From JAJZCD01 sp964570005 (GTDB lineage Bacteria > Patescibacteriota > Saccharimonadia > Saccharimonadales > UBA4665), in the NCBI GenBank assembly GCA_964570005.1, contig CAZMWE010000004.1, positions 1 through 54,971 on the forward strand: a stretch of DNA of 54,971 nt, given 5' to 3'. The first letter of the stretch is position 1. Each line of letters opens with the position of its first letter. The notes below the pieces were generated by a model that was not told the origin of the DNA, ran no database searches, and saw only the letters and a list, made by a program, of their open reading frames with translations. Positions 34,318 to 42,463 of the stretch are shown in pieces. Made by a program: the position numbers and the translations under genes.

Positions 34318-34878
34318 CTAATCTGTTTGCGCGGCCGCTGTATAGGTAACGCTGACGCTGTAACTACCTTCTGGCTGTGTGATGTCAGTAAGCATACCGT
34401 ACGTTACGGTAGTGTTGTCGCCTGATTCGAATGGACCCGATCCGCTCTTAATAAGTGTGGGCGTGTTTGTAATGCCGAGATAGTTGCTTGAGCCATCGGT
34501 ATTGTAGCCCCAAGAGTTCACTGACAGTGGACCGGCTGATGTATTGCTACTGGTTGGAATGTGTATTGACCCGTTCGTCATATCCGTGCCACTTGCTGTA
34601 TACATATACAACCAGTAGCCGACAGGGTCGGTAGATGTTACGGTCACTGTATTACTCCCCGAACCTGTAAAGTTTGAGCCGCTCGGCGTTAATGACAAGT
34701 TAACGTTGCCTCCGAGCGCAATACTCAACGAAGTTGCAGAGCCAAATGGTACCTGTGCGCCGAATGCTCCTTCGCCGAATGGTGATGCGGCTACGCTCGG
34801 TATAATAGAAAACGTGCACAAGAGTATAGACAATAAAACGCCTGGTCGGAATAATCGATCAAACCGCTCCGGTGTCAT
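34318..34878 (-). CDS. Secreted WxL/pilin-like beta protein
   Basis: The N-terminal signal (RLFRPGVLLSILLCTFSIIPSVAAS) is followed by a Ser/Thr/Gly-rich beta protein of ~155 residues ending in GSYSVSVTYTAAAQTD, again the last-strand pattern of WxL-like secreted proteins (compare 26509). No anchor motif is present. ATG 34878 is preceded by TATACT with a 7-nt gap, so the message looks leaderless. It is convergent with the DUF916-like gene. Interaction between the two products is inferred from the Firmicutes analogy only. Confidence 0.72.
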   Translation of the reverse strand: MTPERFDRLFRPGVLLSILLCTFSIIPSVAASPFGEGAFGAQVPFGSATSLSIALGGNVNLSLTPSGSNFTGSGSNTVTVTSTDPVGYWLYMYTASGTDMTNGSIHIPTSSNTSAGPLSVNSWGYNTDGSSNYLGITNTPTLIKSGSGPFESGDNTTVTYGMLTDITQPEGSYSVSVTYTAAAQTD

Positions 34879-35056
34879 TTTTCTAAGTATAGCGTAACCA
34901 GAATTTCGAGACCAGAGCGCTAGGATATATTAGGTTCCTCGTGTGTAGCTGCTTGTGCTATATTATTCCCTAATACAACAGCAGCTCCCTGACCAGTAGG
35001 TCAGAGCATATGGTTGAGCGCCTGGATCAGTTTCATACGATAATATTCATATGCGC
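34879..35056. other. Intergenic AT-rich segment
   Basis: I see no gene here beyond the -10 box of the secreted-protein gene. The next element is the tRNA-Glu remnant at 35057. Together they account for the 347-bp space between coding regions. Confidence 0.4.
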
Positions 35057-35169
35057 GCCATAAAAGAGTTGAACTCGATATCCCAGGGGCGGGTACCAAA
35101 AAAGAGCTCCACACGATAGATGGCGGAACTCTTGCATCTGTAGCTTTGCTGGTAAAATTTTGGTGACCC
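35057..35169 (-). repeat. tRNA-Glu 3'-end remnant, copy 1
   Basis: On the minus strand it has GGGTCACCA, the exact 3' end of tRNA-Glu, then AGCAAAGCTACAGATGC (tRNA-Glu trailer: AGCAAAGTAACAGATGC), an imperfect hairpin and TTTTTT. After it comes GAGTTCAACTC, resembling the T-arm of the same tRNA. It is similar in organisation to copy 2 at 36655-36779. Confidence 0.72.
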
Positions 35170-35225
35170 TAAGCCCCTCGATTTATAAAATAGTTGTCGT
35201 CGAGGTTTTGAGATGGAATGAAACG

Positions 35226-35600
35226 CTAAAAAGTATAGCAGGGTCCCAAAACCCCGTTCTGCAGACCGTAACTGAGCCCCAGCATAATAAATACAAGAAA
35301 GAGCATCACAAACGCAACTAAACAAACCGTTCTGTATAGTATCGATGTCTTGTATTTGAGCAGGCCAAGCAATAATAGGATTGAAATAACAACCAGGATT
35401 ATGGCGATAAAGCCTTGGCCAAAATTATGCCTGTTTAATTGCGATACATGCTGATTATTGCTACATGTATAAGCGACAGTCGTATTATGAAAAAGGCTTA
35501 CAGAGGTCGTTATGCCAAAATACAGAATAACAAATCCCGAAACTGTATCTACTATCGTTAAGAGTGGAAGTAGTATATGTTTGGATTTAGGTTTTTTCAT
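35226..35600 (-). CDS. Small four-TM membrane protein
   Basis: The 124-aa protein from MKKPKSK has a basic start and four probable hydrophobic segments (LLPLLTIVDTVSGFVILYFG, FIAIILVVISILLLLGLL, CLVAFVMLFLVFIMLGL). A Cys in the first loop and one near the C-terminus could form a disulfide on the outside. I recognise no family. It is oriented away from tRNA-Glu, like the other accessory genes of this block, and its stop lies 57 bp before tRNA-Glu remnant copy 1. Confidence 0.6.
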   Translation of the reverse strand: MKKPKSKHILLPLLTIVDTVSGFVILYFGITTSVSLFHNTTVAYTCSNNQHVSQLNRHNFGQGFIAIILVVISILLLLGLLKYKTSILYRTVCLVAFVMLFLVFIMLGLSYGLQNGVLGPCYTF

Positions 35601-35792
35601 ATCAATAGTATAAGTTATAAGCACAATAGTGAGCCTCGTATATTTTTACGCAACTCTTTGGAGGAAGACTTAATGGCTCTTTACGAGCGACTAGTCGTAC
35701 TAGGTATGGAATACAGTAAAGGATCGGTATATTTGGCTGATCTTGAGAAAGCAAGACAGAACATTCACGCGCTGAAACCACCCCTCAACTAG
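35577..35792 (+). CDS. Small conserved ORF, homologue of the 25268 remnant
   Basis: The core PRIFLRNSLEEDLMALYERL and following VVLGMEYSKGSVYLADLEKA is helical and charged, and matches the remnant at 25268-25396. The start is unsure: ATG 35577 overlaps the divergent membrane gene; ATG 35672 has a good SD (GGAGG) but would discard the conserved upstream block. Either a ~71-aa protein or a 40-aa one results. Function unknown. The existence of two copies near decayed islands suggests an accessory family. Confidence 0.45.
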   Translation: MFGFRFFHINSISYKHNSEPRIFLRNSLEEDLMALYERLVVLGMEYSKGSVYLADLEKARQNIHALKPPLN

Positions 35793-35794
35793 TC

Positions 35795-36279
35795 TTACTT
35801 GGACAGAATATCAAATCTACGTATCAGATACTTAGGATACACACATAACGGAGGTATGAGTAGCAATACGATAAAACATGCGGTGATTATTGAAGGCTTG
35901 GTCTGGCCACAGCTAGTTCCACAATTACCATTGTATGGAAGATATCCAAGAAACGCACTAACGGTCGCTAGCATACCAAGGATAAAAGCTACGCTAAAAT
36001 AGCGACGCCATGACTCTCTGCCTGCTTTAATCTTCGGAATAAGTAGCAGCGAAAATAGTCCGTAAATTGCCAAAGGTATTACCGGAAAAAGATAATACGT
36101 GGTGTTTATGTACCACGTGGGTGGCGTAGGCTGTTCTTCTGATAAGTACCGCCAGGGGCCTACGATCAGCAGCGCCGATACAGCTAAAACGAATAAGCTA
36201 TATATAGCTGTTTTATGAGCCGTATCTGTATGTTTTGGTTTTGTGTATAGAACCTAGGTGAACCCTTAGAATTGCTCAT
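35795..36279 (-). pseudogene. Frameshifted small membrane protein
   Basis: A good SD (GAGG, 7 nt) precedes ATG 36279, which opens MSNSKGSPRFYTQ. That frame then stops, while another frame starting around YTKPKHTDTAHKTAIYSLFV continues through four hydrophobic segments to 35795, with no start codon of its own upstream. A one-base shift in the A/C-rich stretch near codon 12 would restore one protein of ~160 aa. It is either a real frameshift or a sequencing error. It starts 4 bp after the DUF805 stop, same strand. Confidence 0.6.
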
Positions 36280-36283
36280 TTAA

Positions 36284-36637
36284 TTACCTCAAATTGACGC
36301 CCTTTGAAGGGCTCGGACCAAATTTATTGGGAGTCGACTGCCCAGGCAATAATCCTATCAAAAGGAAAAATGGTGTCCAAAATGTAAGCAAGGTAAGAAT
36401 AAGCGGATGCCAACCCACATCGTTTGCTCGTTGGCGTGTAATGCAAATCCAATATATGAAAAGGACTACAACGACAAAAAGTATAAAAACCGCAATGAGT
36501 ATATCTATGATTTTTCCAAAAGTTGGCAAATCAGTTATTAAAGTAGCTCCGGCTGCTACTAGAAGACTAGCCACAACTCCAGCGTAATAAGTTATGCCAT
36601 TTATCCGACGGTTAAAGTTAAACATACTCTCATACAT
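36284..36637 (-). CDS. DUF805 family membrane protein
   Basis: The sequence has the DUF805 hallmarks: FNFNRRINGITYYAGVV at the start, three to four TM segments, RQRANDVGWHPL in the middle (Arg-Cx-xDxG pattern) and the terminal PGQSTPNKFGPSP. These small inner-membrane proteins are widespread and of unknown role. ATG 36637 or 36625 can start it. It lies directly behind the tRNA-Glu remnant copy 2, in the cassette position. Upstream in-frame codons to 36790 translate the tRNA-like repeat and are not part of the gene. Confidence 0.85.
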   Translation of the reverse strand: MYESMFNFNRRINGITYYAGVVASLLVAAGATLITDLPTFGKIIDILIAVFILFVVVVLFIYWICITRQRANDVGWHPLILTLLTFWTPFFLLIGLLPGQSTPNKFGPSPSKGVNLR

Positions 36638-36654
36638 TATCACTATTCTTGGCT

Positions 36655-36779
36655 GCCATAAAGGAGTCGAACTCAAATGACAGATAGAAATTGGCTGCAA
36701 ATAAAAACGCTCCCGAAAATAACATTTTCGGGAAGCAAGATCGTCTCTGTTGATTGTTGTAAAAATAAATTGGTGACCC
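36655..36779 (-). repeat. tRNA-Glu 3'-end remnant, copy 2
   Basis: On the minus strand it has GGGTCACCA (tRNA-Glu 3' end), a ~35-nt spacer, a perfect 9-bp hairpin (arms 36724-36732 and 36712-36720) with a T-rich tail, then TTTGAGTTCGACTCC, a T-arm-like block. The distal half matches a third, more degraded copy near 37597-37660 (TTCGAACTTAAATGACA). It ends 18 bp before the DUF805 start. Confidence 0.75.
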
Positions 36780-37724
36780 ACATTAGCCAAACATGGAACG
36801 CCTTATGCCCGAGCTTGATCCACTGGGCTGAGCAATTGGAAGAGCTTAACGTTTACGCGGACGATGGCTAGCTTTTTCATGTTGTAGAGCGAGGATTCAG
36901 GGTGCCCGGTCCGGCGTTTTCGTACTAGTGCCAGCTTGTGCGAACAAAAAACTAGGCCTTTCCGTCCGTTTGACACGCCTCTATTGTAGTTATCGCCTGT
37001 TCATGTTAGTTTATCCCAATAATACAAGGTTACGTACATGAAAAGCGTTGAGCGTAGCGGTGGTGGATTGGAGCCTGAAAAAGAGAACGGTGAGTCGGTA
37101 GGGCCTAGCCCTGCTATGGCTGGTTGTTTGAGATGGGCAGTGAAAATCACCCTAGACCCCCGTGCGCCGCCAGGAGCTAAAGTCGGCGCAAATCAAGTGC
37201 TACTTGATTCAAGGGTAGGGGCCGATGGCAACTCCGCAGACTTTCGCTGTGCTCCATGCACAGCAGAGTGCAAGCTTAACCGTACTGAGTCCCCAGATTT
37301 ATATATGGGGCTACTGCCGGCAGGTCTTGACATGGCTGTCGTCTTCCAGGACTGTGAATTCGAATAGTCAGATTTACATGGTGGGTTGCCGCCAGTTTTA
37401 TGGTGGTGTGGATAGGCCCTGAGTCAATGGAGTATCAGCAAAGGCGTTATACTGCGCAAACTCATCCTTTTTTACTGCACCAGTAACCCTTGGCACGGCA
37501 GCTGCGTTGTACTCAGCGATGCTCGACCTGTAGGCGTCTATTGTAGATTTGTTGGCAACCCTCTCATCCCTCGCTTCATCATGACAGGTTGCACTCACAA
37601 GGATTCGAACTTAAATGACACATAGGAAATGCCTGAAAATAAAAATACTTTAAGTTAGAAGAGCTTGGTTATATTGAGCCCAGTTGAGCTATCAGATTTG
37701 CATGACGAATATTGATTCTGCAGC
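36780..37724. other. Decayed region without confident genes
   Basis: About 945 bp with only weak ORFs. A 109-codon plus-strand ORF (37038) has unnatural composition and no start signal. A 66-codon minus-strand ORF (37398-37598) looks helical and may be a gene fragment. At 37597-37700 a tRNA-like string (T-arm TTCGAATCC, D-arm-like GCTCAACTGGG) does not close an acceptor stem. I regard it all as remnants. Confidence 0.5.
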
Positions 37725-38087
37725 CTAGTGGCTTAGGGGATTGTATATGTGCAGGCCTTCAACCTTCACGAAATCTTCTTCGTTTGCCGTCCAAAGCTCA
37801 TAGTCGTGCTCTAATGCTGTAGCTGCGATGATCGCATCACCTAAGCTTATGTTTTGCGATTGGCGTAGTTTAACTGCTCGATCAACAACCGTGTCAGTTA
37901 ACGCTAGGTTATATGACTCGCTAAAGAGCGCCTCCAACAGTAAAAGCTCATTTGCCCGAATTTGCCAAAATCCAAGAGTCTCTATCTTGGTGATACTTGC
38001 ATGCGCGACATCCACATCTGCGACGACATGTGGCTGAAGGGTCCCGTTAGCTAAATAGATGAAAACGTTTGAATCAAGTATGACCAT
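37725..38087 (-). CDS. vapC: VapC-like PIN-domain toxin
   Basis: The 120-aa PIN domain has the acidic residues expected for a metal-dependent RNase: D5 (MVILDSNVFIY), E36 (SITKIETLGF), D84 (SLGDAIIAATAL) and the C-terminal TANEEDF. VapC toxins cleave tRNA or rRNA. It follows the antitoxin gene by 8 bp on the same strand, the normal order for VapBC. The length and motifs are complete, so it should be functional. It sits between tRNA-Glu and its remnants, the usual setting for accessory toxin-antitoxin pairs. Confidence 0.9.
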   Translation of the reverse strand: MVILDSNVFIYLANGTLQPHVVADVDVAHASITKIETLGFWQIRANELLLLEALFSESYNLALTDTVVDRAVKLRQSQNISLGDAIIAATALEHDYELWTANEEDFVKVEGLHIYNPLSH

Positions 38088-38095
38088 CGATTATT

Positions 38096-38359
38096 CTACC
38101 TCCGGCCTGGTAGCGGACGATCTTTACGAACAGCGCGCTGCCATGCAGCAGGATCTTTTATATCTTTGTAGATCTCCGTTTGCTGTAGCTGGCGAATTAT
38201 ATCCTGTACTTTATTACGGTCCTGTTTCTTGTCGGGCAACGGTAAACCTATGGTAGCTTTCTGGCCTAGCTTTAATCGGGCGGCTTCGATGTATTGTTTC
38301 GGGACTCGAAGCGCATAGGAATTCCCAGTTTTTACGACAGTGGCAATGTAATTACTCAT
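38096..38359 (-). CDS. vapB: VapB-like antitoxin, AbrB/SpoVT fold
   Basis: The N-terminal 45 residues (IATVVKTGNSYALRVPKQYI, then LGQKATIGLPL) form the swapped-hairpin AbrB/MazE DNA-binding fold. The C-terminal 40 residues are charged and helical and should wrap the PIN toxin. The protein neutralises VapC and represses its own promoter. TACAAT lies 9 nt upstream of ATG 38359, so the leader is at most ~3 nt. It is the first gene after tRNA-Glu on the minus strand. Confidence 0.87.
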   Translation of the reverse strand: MSNYIATVVKTGNSYALRVPKQYIEAARLKLGQKATIGLPLPDKKQDRNKVQDIIRQLQQTEIYKDIKDPAAWQRAVRKDRPLPGRR

Positions 38360-38496
38360 GATATTACCATTGTAACTACAAGCGTCATCAGTGTCAAGGC
38401 AGAGGAGGGACTCGCTGCAGTATAGAAGAAAAGCATAATCTTTTATGCGTCAGTCAGATGACTATCCGGGCAAGGAGTATTGTTTTAAGGAGGTGA

Positions 38497-38529
38497 AATA
38501 AAAAAGTTCCAGAATCTGTCTTCTGGAAC
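38497..38529 (-). terminator. tRNA-Glu terminator
   Basis: GTTCCAGAA (minus strand, 38529-38521) pairs with TTCTGGAAC (38514-38506) around a 6-nt loop, followed by a T run. It lies 25 nt past the tRNA CCA end. The intervening trailer AGCAAAGTAACAGATGC recurs in remnant copy 1. Confidence 0.9.
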
Positions 38530-38553
38530 GTGTGGCGCATCTGTTACTTTGCT

Positions 38554-38628
38554 TGGTGACCCCGCGGAGAGTCGAACTCCGGTTGCCGGGATGAAAACCC
38601 GGTGTCTTAACCGCTGGACGACGGGGCC
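38554..38628 (-). tRNA. tRNA-Glu(UUC)
   Basis: A 75-nt cloverleaf on the minus strand: acceptor GGCCCCG/CGGGGTC, D-arm with GTCCAGCGGTTAAGAC, anticodon stem CCGGG/CCCGG with loop TTTTCAT (anticodon UUC), T-arm CGGAGTTCGACTCTCCG, and encoded CCA. Its 3' end is repeated downstream at 36771-36779 and 35161-35169. Confidence 0.96.
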
Positions 38629-38820
38629 ATTTCAATGCTGCGTTGAAAGCAAAAGACTGCGAAATTGTATCACAACAGAGGTAGAACGGCAATACTGACT
38701 CAGCCGCTGGCTGTCGCCGCGGTGGCATGTAGAGGGTATCAGGAACAGTGAATTAAAAACGGGCGCTATTTTCACCAGTCAAATTGCCAAAAGCACCGGC
38801 AGGCTTCTATACTACTCACT

Positions 38821-39207
38821 ATGGACGACAAACAGAAGCAACTGAAGATTCTCTACATAGAAGACGACCACACGCTGGCCACTCTCTACAAAGCCCGCAT
38901 GCAGCTGGAAGGATTTGAAGTACGGCACTTTCCTGACGGCGAATCGGCACTGCAGGCGGCCCGCGAGTTCCACCCCGACCTTATTATTGTTGATCTGATG
39001 ATGCCCTCCTTAAGCGGCTATGATGTGCTGGACAACCTGCACTCGATAGTGGAGCTGGGCTCGGCCAAAATTATTGTCATGTCAGCCCTCAACCAGCCGG
39101 AAGACATTGAAAAGGCCAAAAGTCTGGGTGCCGATGATTTCATCGTGAAATCCCAGGTAACTATAGACGATGTCATGGGGCGGATACACAGCCTTATGGC
39201 CGCTTAA
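38821..39207 (+). CDS. Single-domain response regulator
   Basis: A receiver domain of 128 aa with acidic pair E14-D15-D16, phospho-acceptor D58 (IIVDLMMPSLSGYD), Ser instead of Thr at the switch (VMSALNQ) and Lys in DFIVKSQ. No output domain is present. TATACT lies 7 nt before ATG, so the message is probably leaderless. It is followed after 35 bp by a histidine kinase gene, and the two are very likely a cognate pair. It is less similar to the two minus-strand receivers (6516, 10551) than they are to each other. Confidence 0.93.
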   Translation: MDDKQKQLKILYIEDDHTLATLYKARMQLEGFEVRHFPDGESALQAAREFHPDLIIVDLMMPSLSGYDVLDNLHSIVELGSAKIIVMSALNQPEDIEKAKSLGADDFIVKSQVTIDDVMGRIHSLMAA

Positions 39208-39242
39208 TCAGCAATGTGGCTCTTAAGTAATAGGTGGTTCTC

Positions 39243-40898
39243 ATGAGACACGTGCATGCGCATACGCCTGTGGTCAGCGAATTCGAGGAAACGACCCGCA
39301 GTGTACGATGGCTGGTAACCGTCATTATCCTGCTCACGTTCCCCTTGGTAACACCGCGGTTTTGGATAGTCTGTGCGCTGACCGTTCTGTTTGCTTTGTA
39401 TAACCTGTCGCGCTATTACGGTCCGTTTCTGCGTAATCACTTATTCAGCTCGCCTAAAACTGTAATACTCTTGGATATTATTTTTGGTGGCATTTTTATC
39501 GGTGTGCAGGGCAGTATTATCACGCCGTATATCAGTTTTCTGATCTTTATGGTTATCACTGCCGCCTACCAGTACCGGATGAAGGGCATGTATACGGCTA
39601 TAGCATTGGAAGCAGTGCTACTGCTACTAGTGTCACAGGTGCATATCAGCTGGCTTACCCCGCTCCACTTTAGCCGGGTGCGTACTACCGTTGTACAGCT
39701 TATGGCGTTGGTGGTGGGTGGCTGGATGGTTGAGCGCTACACCCGTATTGAGCAGCACGAGCACGAGCGGCTGCGGCAGCTTAACCATGAGATTGAAACT
39801 GAGCGTTCGCGGTTGCTGACGCTTATCGACAGCCTGCAGACCGCTGTATTTGTGGTGGACAATCAGGGCAAGATAACCCAACACAACGACGCCGCCGTGG
39901 CCCTGCTGGGTAATACGGCCGGTAATTTACAGGGCAAAGCATTCAAAGATGCGATGTCACTCCATGTGCGGTCCGATTTGGCGGCTAAGCCGGTTGATGT
40001 ACTGGATGTCCATCAGGGTGGTGATCAGTCAGGATTCCAGCATCGGCGTGACCTGGTGTTAACTGACAAACGCGGTCAGGCGCTGGATCTGGATATTACG
40101 GTACGGCCGGTAGGCCTGGCGCATTCCGATGCCACGGGGTCTATCGTGCTCTGTGAGGATATAACTCACGAGCGGTCATTGGATGAGCAGCGGGCAGAAT
40201 TTATCTCGGTAGCGTCACATGAGCTGCGTACGCCGATTACTATTCTGGAGGCGGCGCTGTCAGCGCTGGTGCGCGGCCAAGGGAAGGTAGATACAGAAAC
40301 TACCGCCACACTGCTGAAGCAGGCATATGACAATACGCTGCTGCTGGGCAGTATTGCGCAAGAACTGTCCATGTTGGCTGATGCCAGGAACGATAATCTG
40401 CCGATTAAGCTTGACCAGCTAAATCCGGCTGAGCTGGTGAATGGCATAGCGCAGGATTTTGCCGCGCAGGCGCAGCGCAAGGGCCTGGAACTTAAAGTGG
40501 ACGTGGTCGCCGGTTTGCCGGCCATAGTATCTACGAAAAATTACATCCGCGAAATACTGCAAAACTACATGACCAACGCTATTAAATACAGTAAGACCGG
40601 TGCGGTAAGGCTAAGAGCGGCACCCACCGAAAATGGCGGCGTGGTATTTAGCGTCAAAGACAGCGGTCTAGGCATATCGGCCGAAGACCAGAAGTTCTTG
40701 TTTAGAAAATTCTTCCGGGCGGAAGACTATCGGGTCCGGGAAACTGGCGGCACAGGCCTAGGATTATATCTGTGCAATGAGTTGGCTGAACGCTTGGGCG
40801 GCCGGGTGTGGTGTCAGAGCGCGCTCAACAAGGGCTCGACATTCTACCTGGAGTTGCCGTCGAGGCTAGCGAGAACGGTTGAAGGCACGAAACCTTGA
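39243..40898 (+). CDS. Sensor histidine kinase, TM-PAS-HisKA-HATPase
   Basis: Residues ~20-165 hold five to six TM segments (WLVTVIILLTFPLVTPRFWIV onward). A coiled-coil linker leads to a PAS domain (about 195-310: LIDSLQTAVFVVDNQGKITQ). HisKA has the phospho-acceptor His near residue 325 (SVASHELRTPITILEAAL). The ATPase domain has N box (LQNYMTNAIKYSK), G1 (VKDSGLGIS) and G2 (GGTGLGLYLCNEL). ATG 39243 is preferred to the upstream GTG/ATG options because the MRHVHAH start leaves a normal first TM. It probably signals through the receiver encoded immediately upstream. Confidence 0.92.
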   Translation: MRHVHAHTPVVSEFEETTRSVRWLVTVIILLTFPLVTPRFWIVCALTVLFALYNLSRYYGPFLRNHLFSSPKTVILLDIIFGGIFIGVQGSIITPYISFLIFMVITAAYQYRMKGMYTAIALEAVLLLLVSQVHISWLTPLHFSRVRTTVVQLMALVVGGWMVERYTRIEQHEHERLRQLNHEIETERSRLLTLIDSLQTAVFVVDNQGKITQHNDAAVALLGNTAGNLQGKAFKDAMSLHVRSDLAAKPVDVLDVHQGGDQSGFQHRRDLVLTDKRGQALDLDITVRPVGLAHSDATGSIVLCEDITHERSLDEQRAEFISVASHELRTPITILEAALSALVRGQGKVDTETTATLLKQAYDNTLLLGSIAQELSMLADARNDNLPIKLDQLNPAELVNGIAQDFAAQAQRKGLELKVDVVAGLPAIVSTKNYIREILQNYMTNAIKYSKTGAVRLRAAPTENGGVVFSVKDSGLGISAEDQKFLFRKFFRAEDYRVRETGGTGLGLYLCNELAERLGGRVWCQSALNKGSTFYLELPSRLARTVEGTKP

Positions 40899-40971
40899 GC
40901 TCTTATCGCCGTAAAGCCTCAACTCGCGTAATTGTCGCCGCTGCTAAACTCTAGTATTATTCTGGTTGGAT

Positions 40972-42408
40972 ATGACAACGACTCCACCCGCAGGCGTGCC
41001 GCTCAGGGCTTACAAGCGTACTAAGATAATCGCGACCGTGGGGCCGTCCACCCACAGCTATGAGGCTATCAAGCAGCTGATTGCCGGTGGTGCGAACGGA
41101 TTGCGGCTGAATTTCAGCCACGGTACCAACGCCCAGCGGGACGAACAAATCGCCTGGATCCGCAAAGCGGGCAAAGAACTTAAGAAGCCGGTAGCAATAA
41201 TCCAGGACTTGCAAGGACCGAAGATTCGGCTCGGTGATTTTGATGACATTATTCAGGTTCAAAAGGGCCAGACGCTGCGTTTTGCGTATAAGGCTGATTG
41301 GGTTGGCAGCGGCGCCATACCTACGCAGTATGATCTGAGCACCAAAATCAAGCGCGGCGAGCGTCTGTATCTGTACGACGGCAAGGTGCGCTGCACGGTC
41401 ACCAGCGTCAGGGACGGCGTGGTATGCGCCGAAGCCATGAATGCGGGCATCCTGATCCAGCGCAAGGGTATGAACTTGCCGGATACGGATTTCGGCGGCG
41501 ACGTGATCACTGAAAAGGATAAGGCCGATCTGGCATACGCCAGCCAGCAGGATATCGACTATGTAGCGATGAGCTTTGTACAAACAGCACAGGATATCGA
41601 GCAGATGCGGCGTTTGATCAAGAATCTGGGTGTGGCCCGCAAAGTTATTGCCAAGGTAGAGACGCAGCTTGCAGTCGAGAATATTGAGGCGATCGTGCAG
41701 GCCAGTGACGCAGTAATGGTCGCCCGCGGTGACCTAGCCGTGGAAACCTTGCCGGAGAGTGTGCCGATCGTGCAGCGGCAGATTATCGGGCTGGGGTTGA
41801 AGTACGGCAAGCCAACCATTGTTGCTACGCAGATGTTGGCCAGCATGACGGAAATGCCGGAGCCTACCCGTGCCGAAGTATCGGATATCGCTACAGCCGT
41901 ACTGGCCGGCGCCGACTGCGTGATGCTGAGCGACGAAACGGCTGCCGGGCAGTACCCCGTAGAGGCGGTGAGCGTCATGAAGCGCGTCATAACGTACACC
42001 GAAAGTCATGTGGCACCTAGAGCTGTGATTTGGGATGGCGCAGACCGGCAGATGACAAAACAGCTGGCGATCAGCCGCGGCATCATAAGCCTAGCTGACA
42101 GCATCGGGGCGGCTGCCATAGTGGCTGAAACCAAGTCCGGTGCCACGGCCCTCCAAATTGCCTCCGAACGGACTGAGATCCCCCTGATAGCAGTTACGGA
42201 TGACCCGCATACTGCCCAGGCGTTAGCTATAGTGTACGGGGTAAAGAGCTATGTCCGGCTAGTCAGCCGCGAAGCGGCTGTGAAACTCACTGATTTCCTG
42301 CAGGAAGCGGGCATACTTAAAAAAGGTGACATCGTGGTGACGGCCAGCGGTCGCTACCCGGGCGTTGTCGGTACGACCGACACGATTAAAGTCAGACAGC
42401 TGGATTAG
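40972..42408 (+). CDS. pyk: Pyruvate kinase
   Basis: The enzyme makes pyruvate and ATP from phosphoenolpyruvate and ADP. Motifs are RTKIIATVGPSTHS at the start, RLNFSHG, the phosphate and metal site MSFVQTAQDIEQMR, the active-site IAKVETQLAVENI, MVARGDLAVE, VATQMLASM and SDETAAGQYPVEAV. The C-terminal domain is complete (GVKSYVRLVSRE...GVVGTTDTIKV). Length 478 aa is typical of the bacterial enzyme. A TTG at 40966 sits 5 nt after TATTAT and could also start it. It heads the pyk-pgk-tpiA glycolytic run, with 55 bp to pgk. Confidence 0.96.
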   Translation: MTTTPPAGVPLRAYKRTKIIATVGPSTHSYEAIKQLIAGGANGLRLNFSHGTNAQRDEQIAWIRKAGKELKKPVAIIQDLQGPKIRLGDFDDIIQVQKGQTLRFAYKADWVGSGAIPTQYDLSTKIKRGERLYLYDGKVRCTVTSVRDGVVCAEAMNAGILIQRKGMNLPDTDFGGDVITEKDKADLAYASQQDIDYVAMSFVQTAQDIEQMRRLIKNLGVARKVIAKVETQLAVENIEAIVQASDAVMVARGDLAVETLPESVPIVQRQIIGLGLKYGKPTIVATQMLASMTEMPEPTRAEVSDIATAVLAGADCVMLSDETAAGQYPVEAVSVMKRVITYTESHVAPRAVIWDGADRQMTKQLAISRGIISLADSIGAAAIVAETKSGATALQIASERTEIPLIAVTDDPHTAQALAIVYGVKSYVRLVSREAAVKLTDFLQEAGILKKGDIVVTASGRYPGVVGTTDTIKVRQLD

Positions 42409-42463
42409 GGCTTAGGATTTTGGTTAGGCATATCATATACTAAAGCGAGATAAGGGTGGGGAC

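Noticed and set aside
35672..35792. 40-aa gene starting at ATG 35672 with SD GGAGG
   Set aside because: The homologous fragment at 25268 conserves coding sequence upstream of this ATG with synonymous changes, so the frame is longer. The SD is kept only as an alternative.
37038..37367. 109-codon plus-strand ORF
   Set aside because: Composition is unnatural, there is no SD or -10 spacing, no motif, and it lies in a decayed region.
37590..37715. tRNA-like sequence on the minus strand
   Set aside because: A T-arm and D-arm-like string are present, but the acceptor stem does not pair and no anticodon stem forms with U33 in place. Probably a degraded tRNA end.
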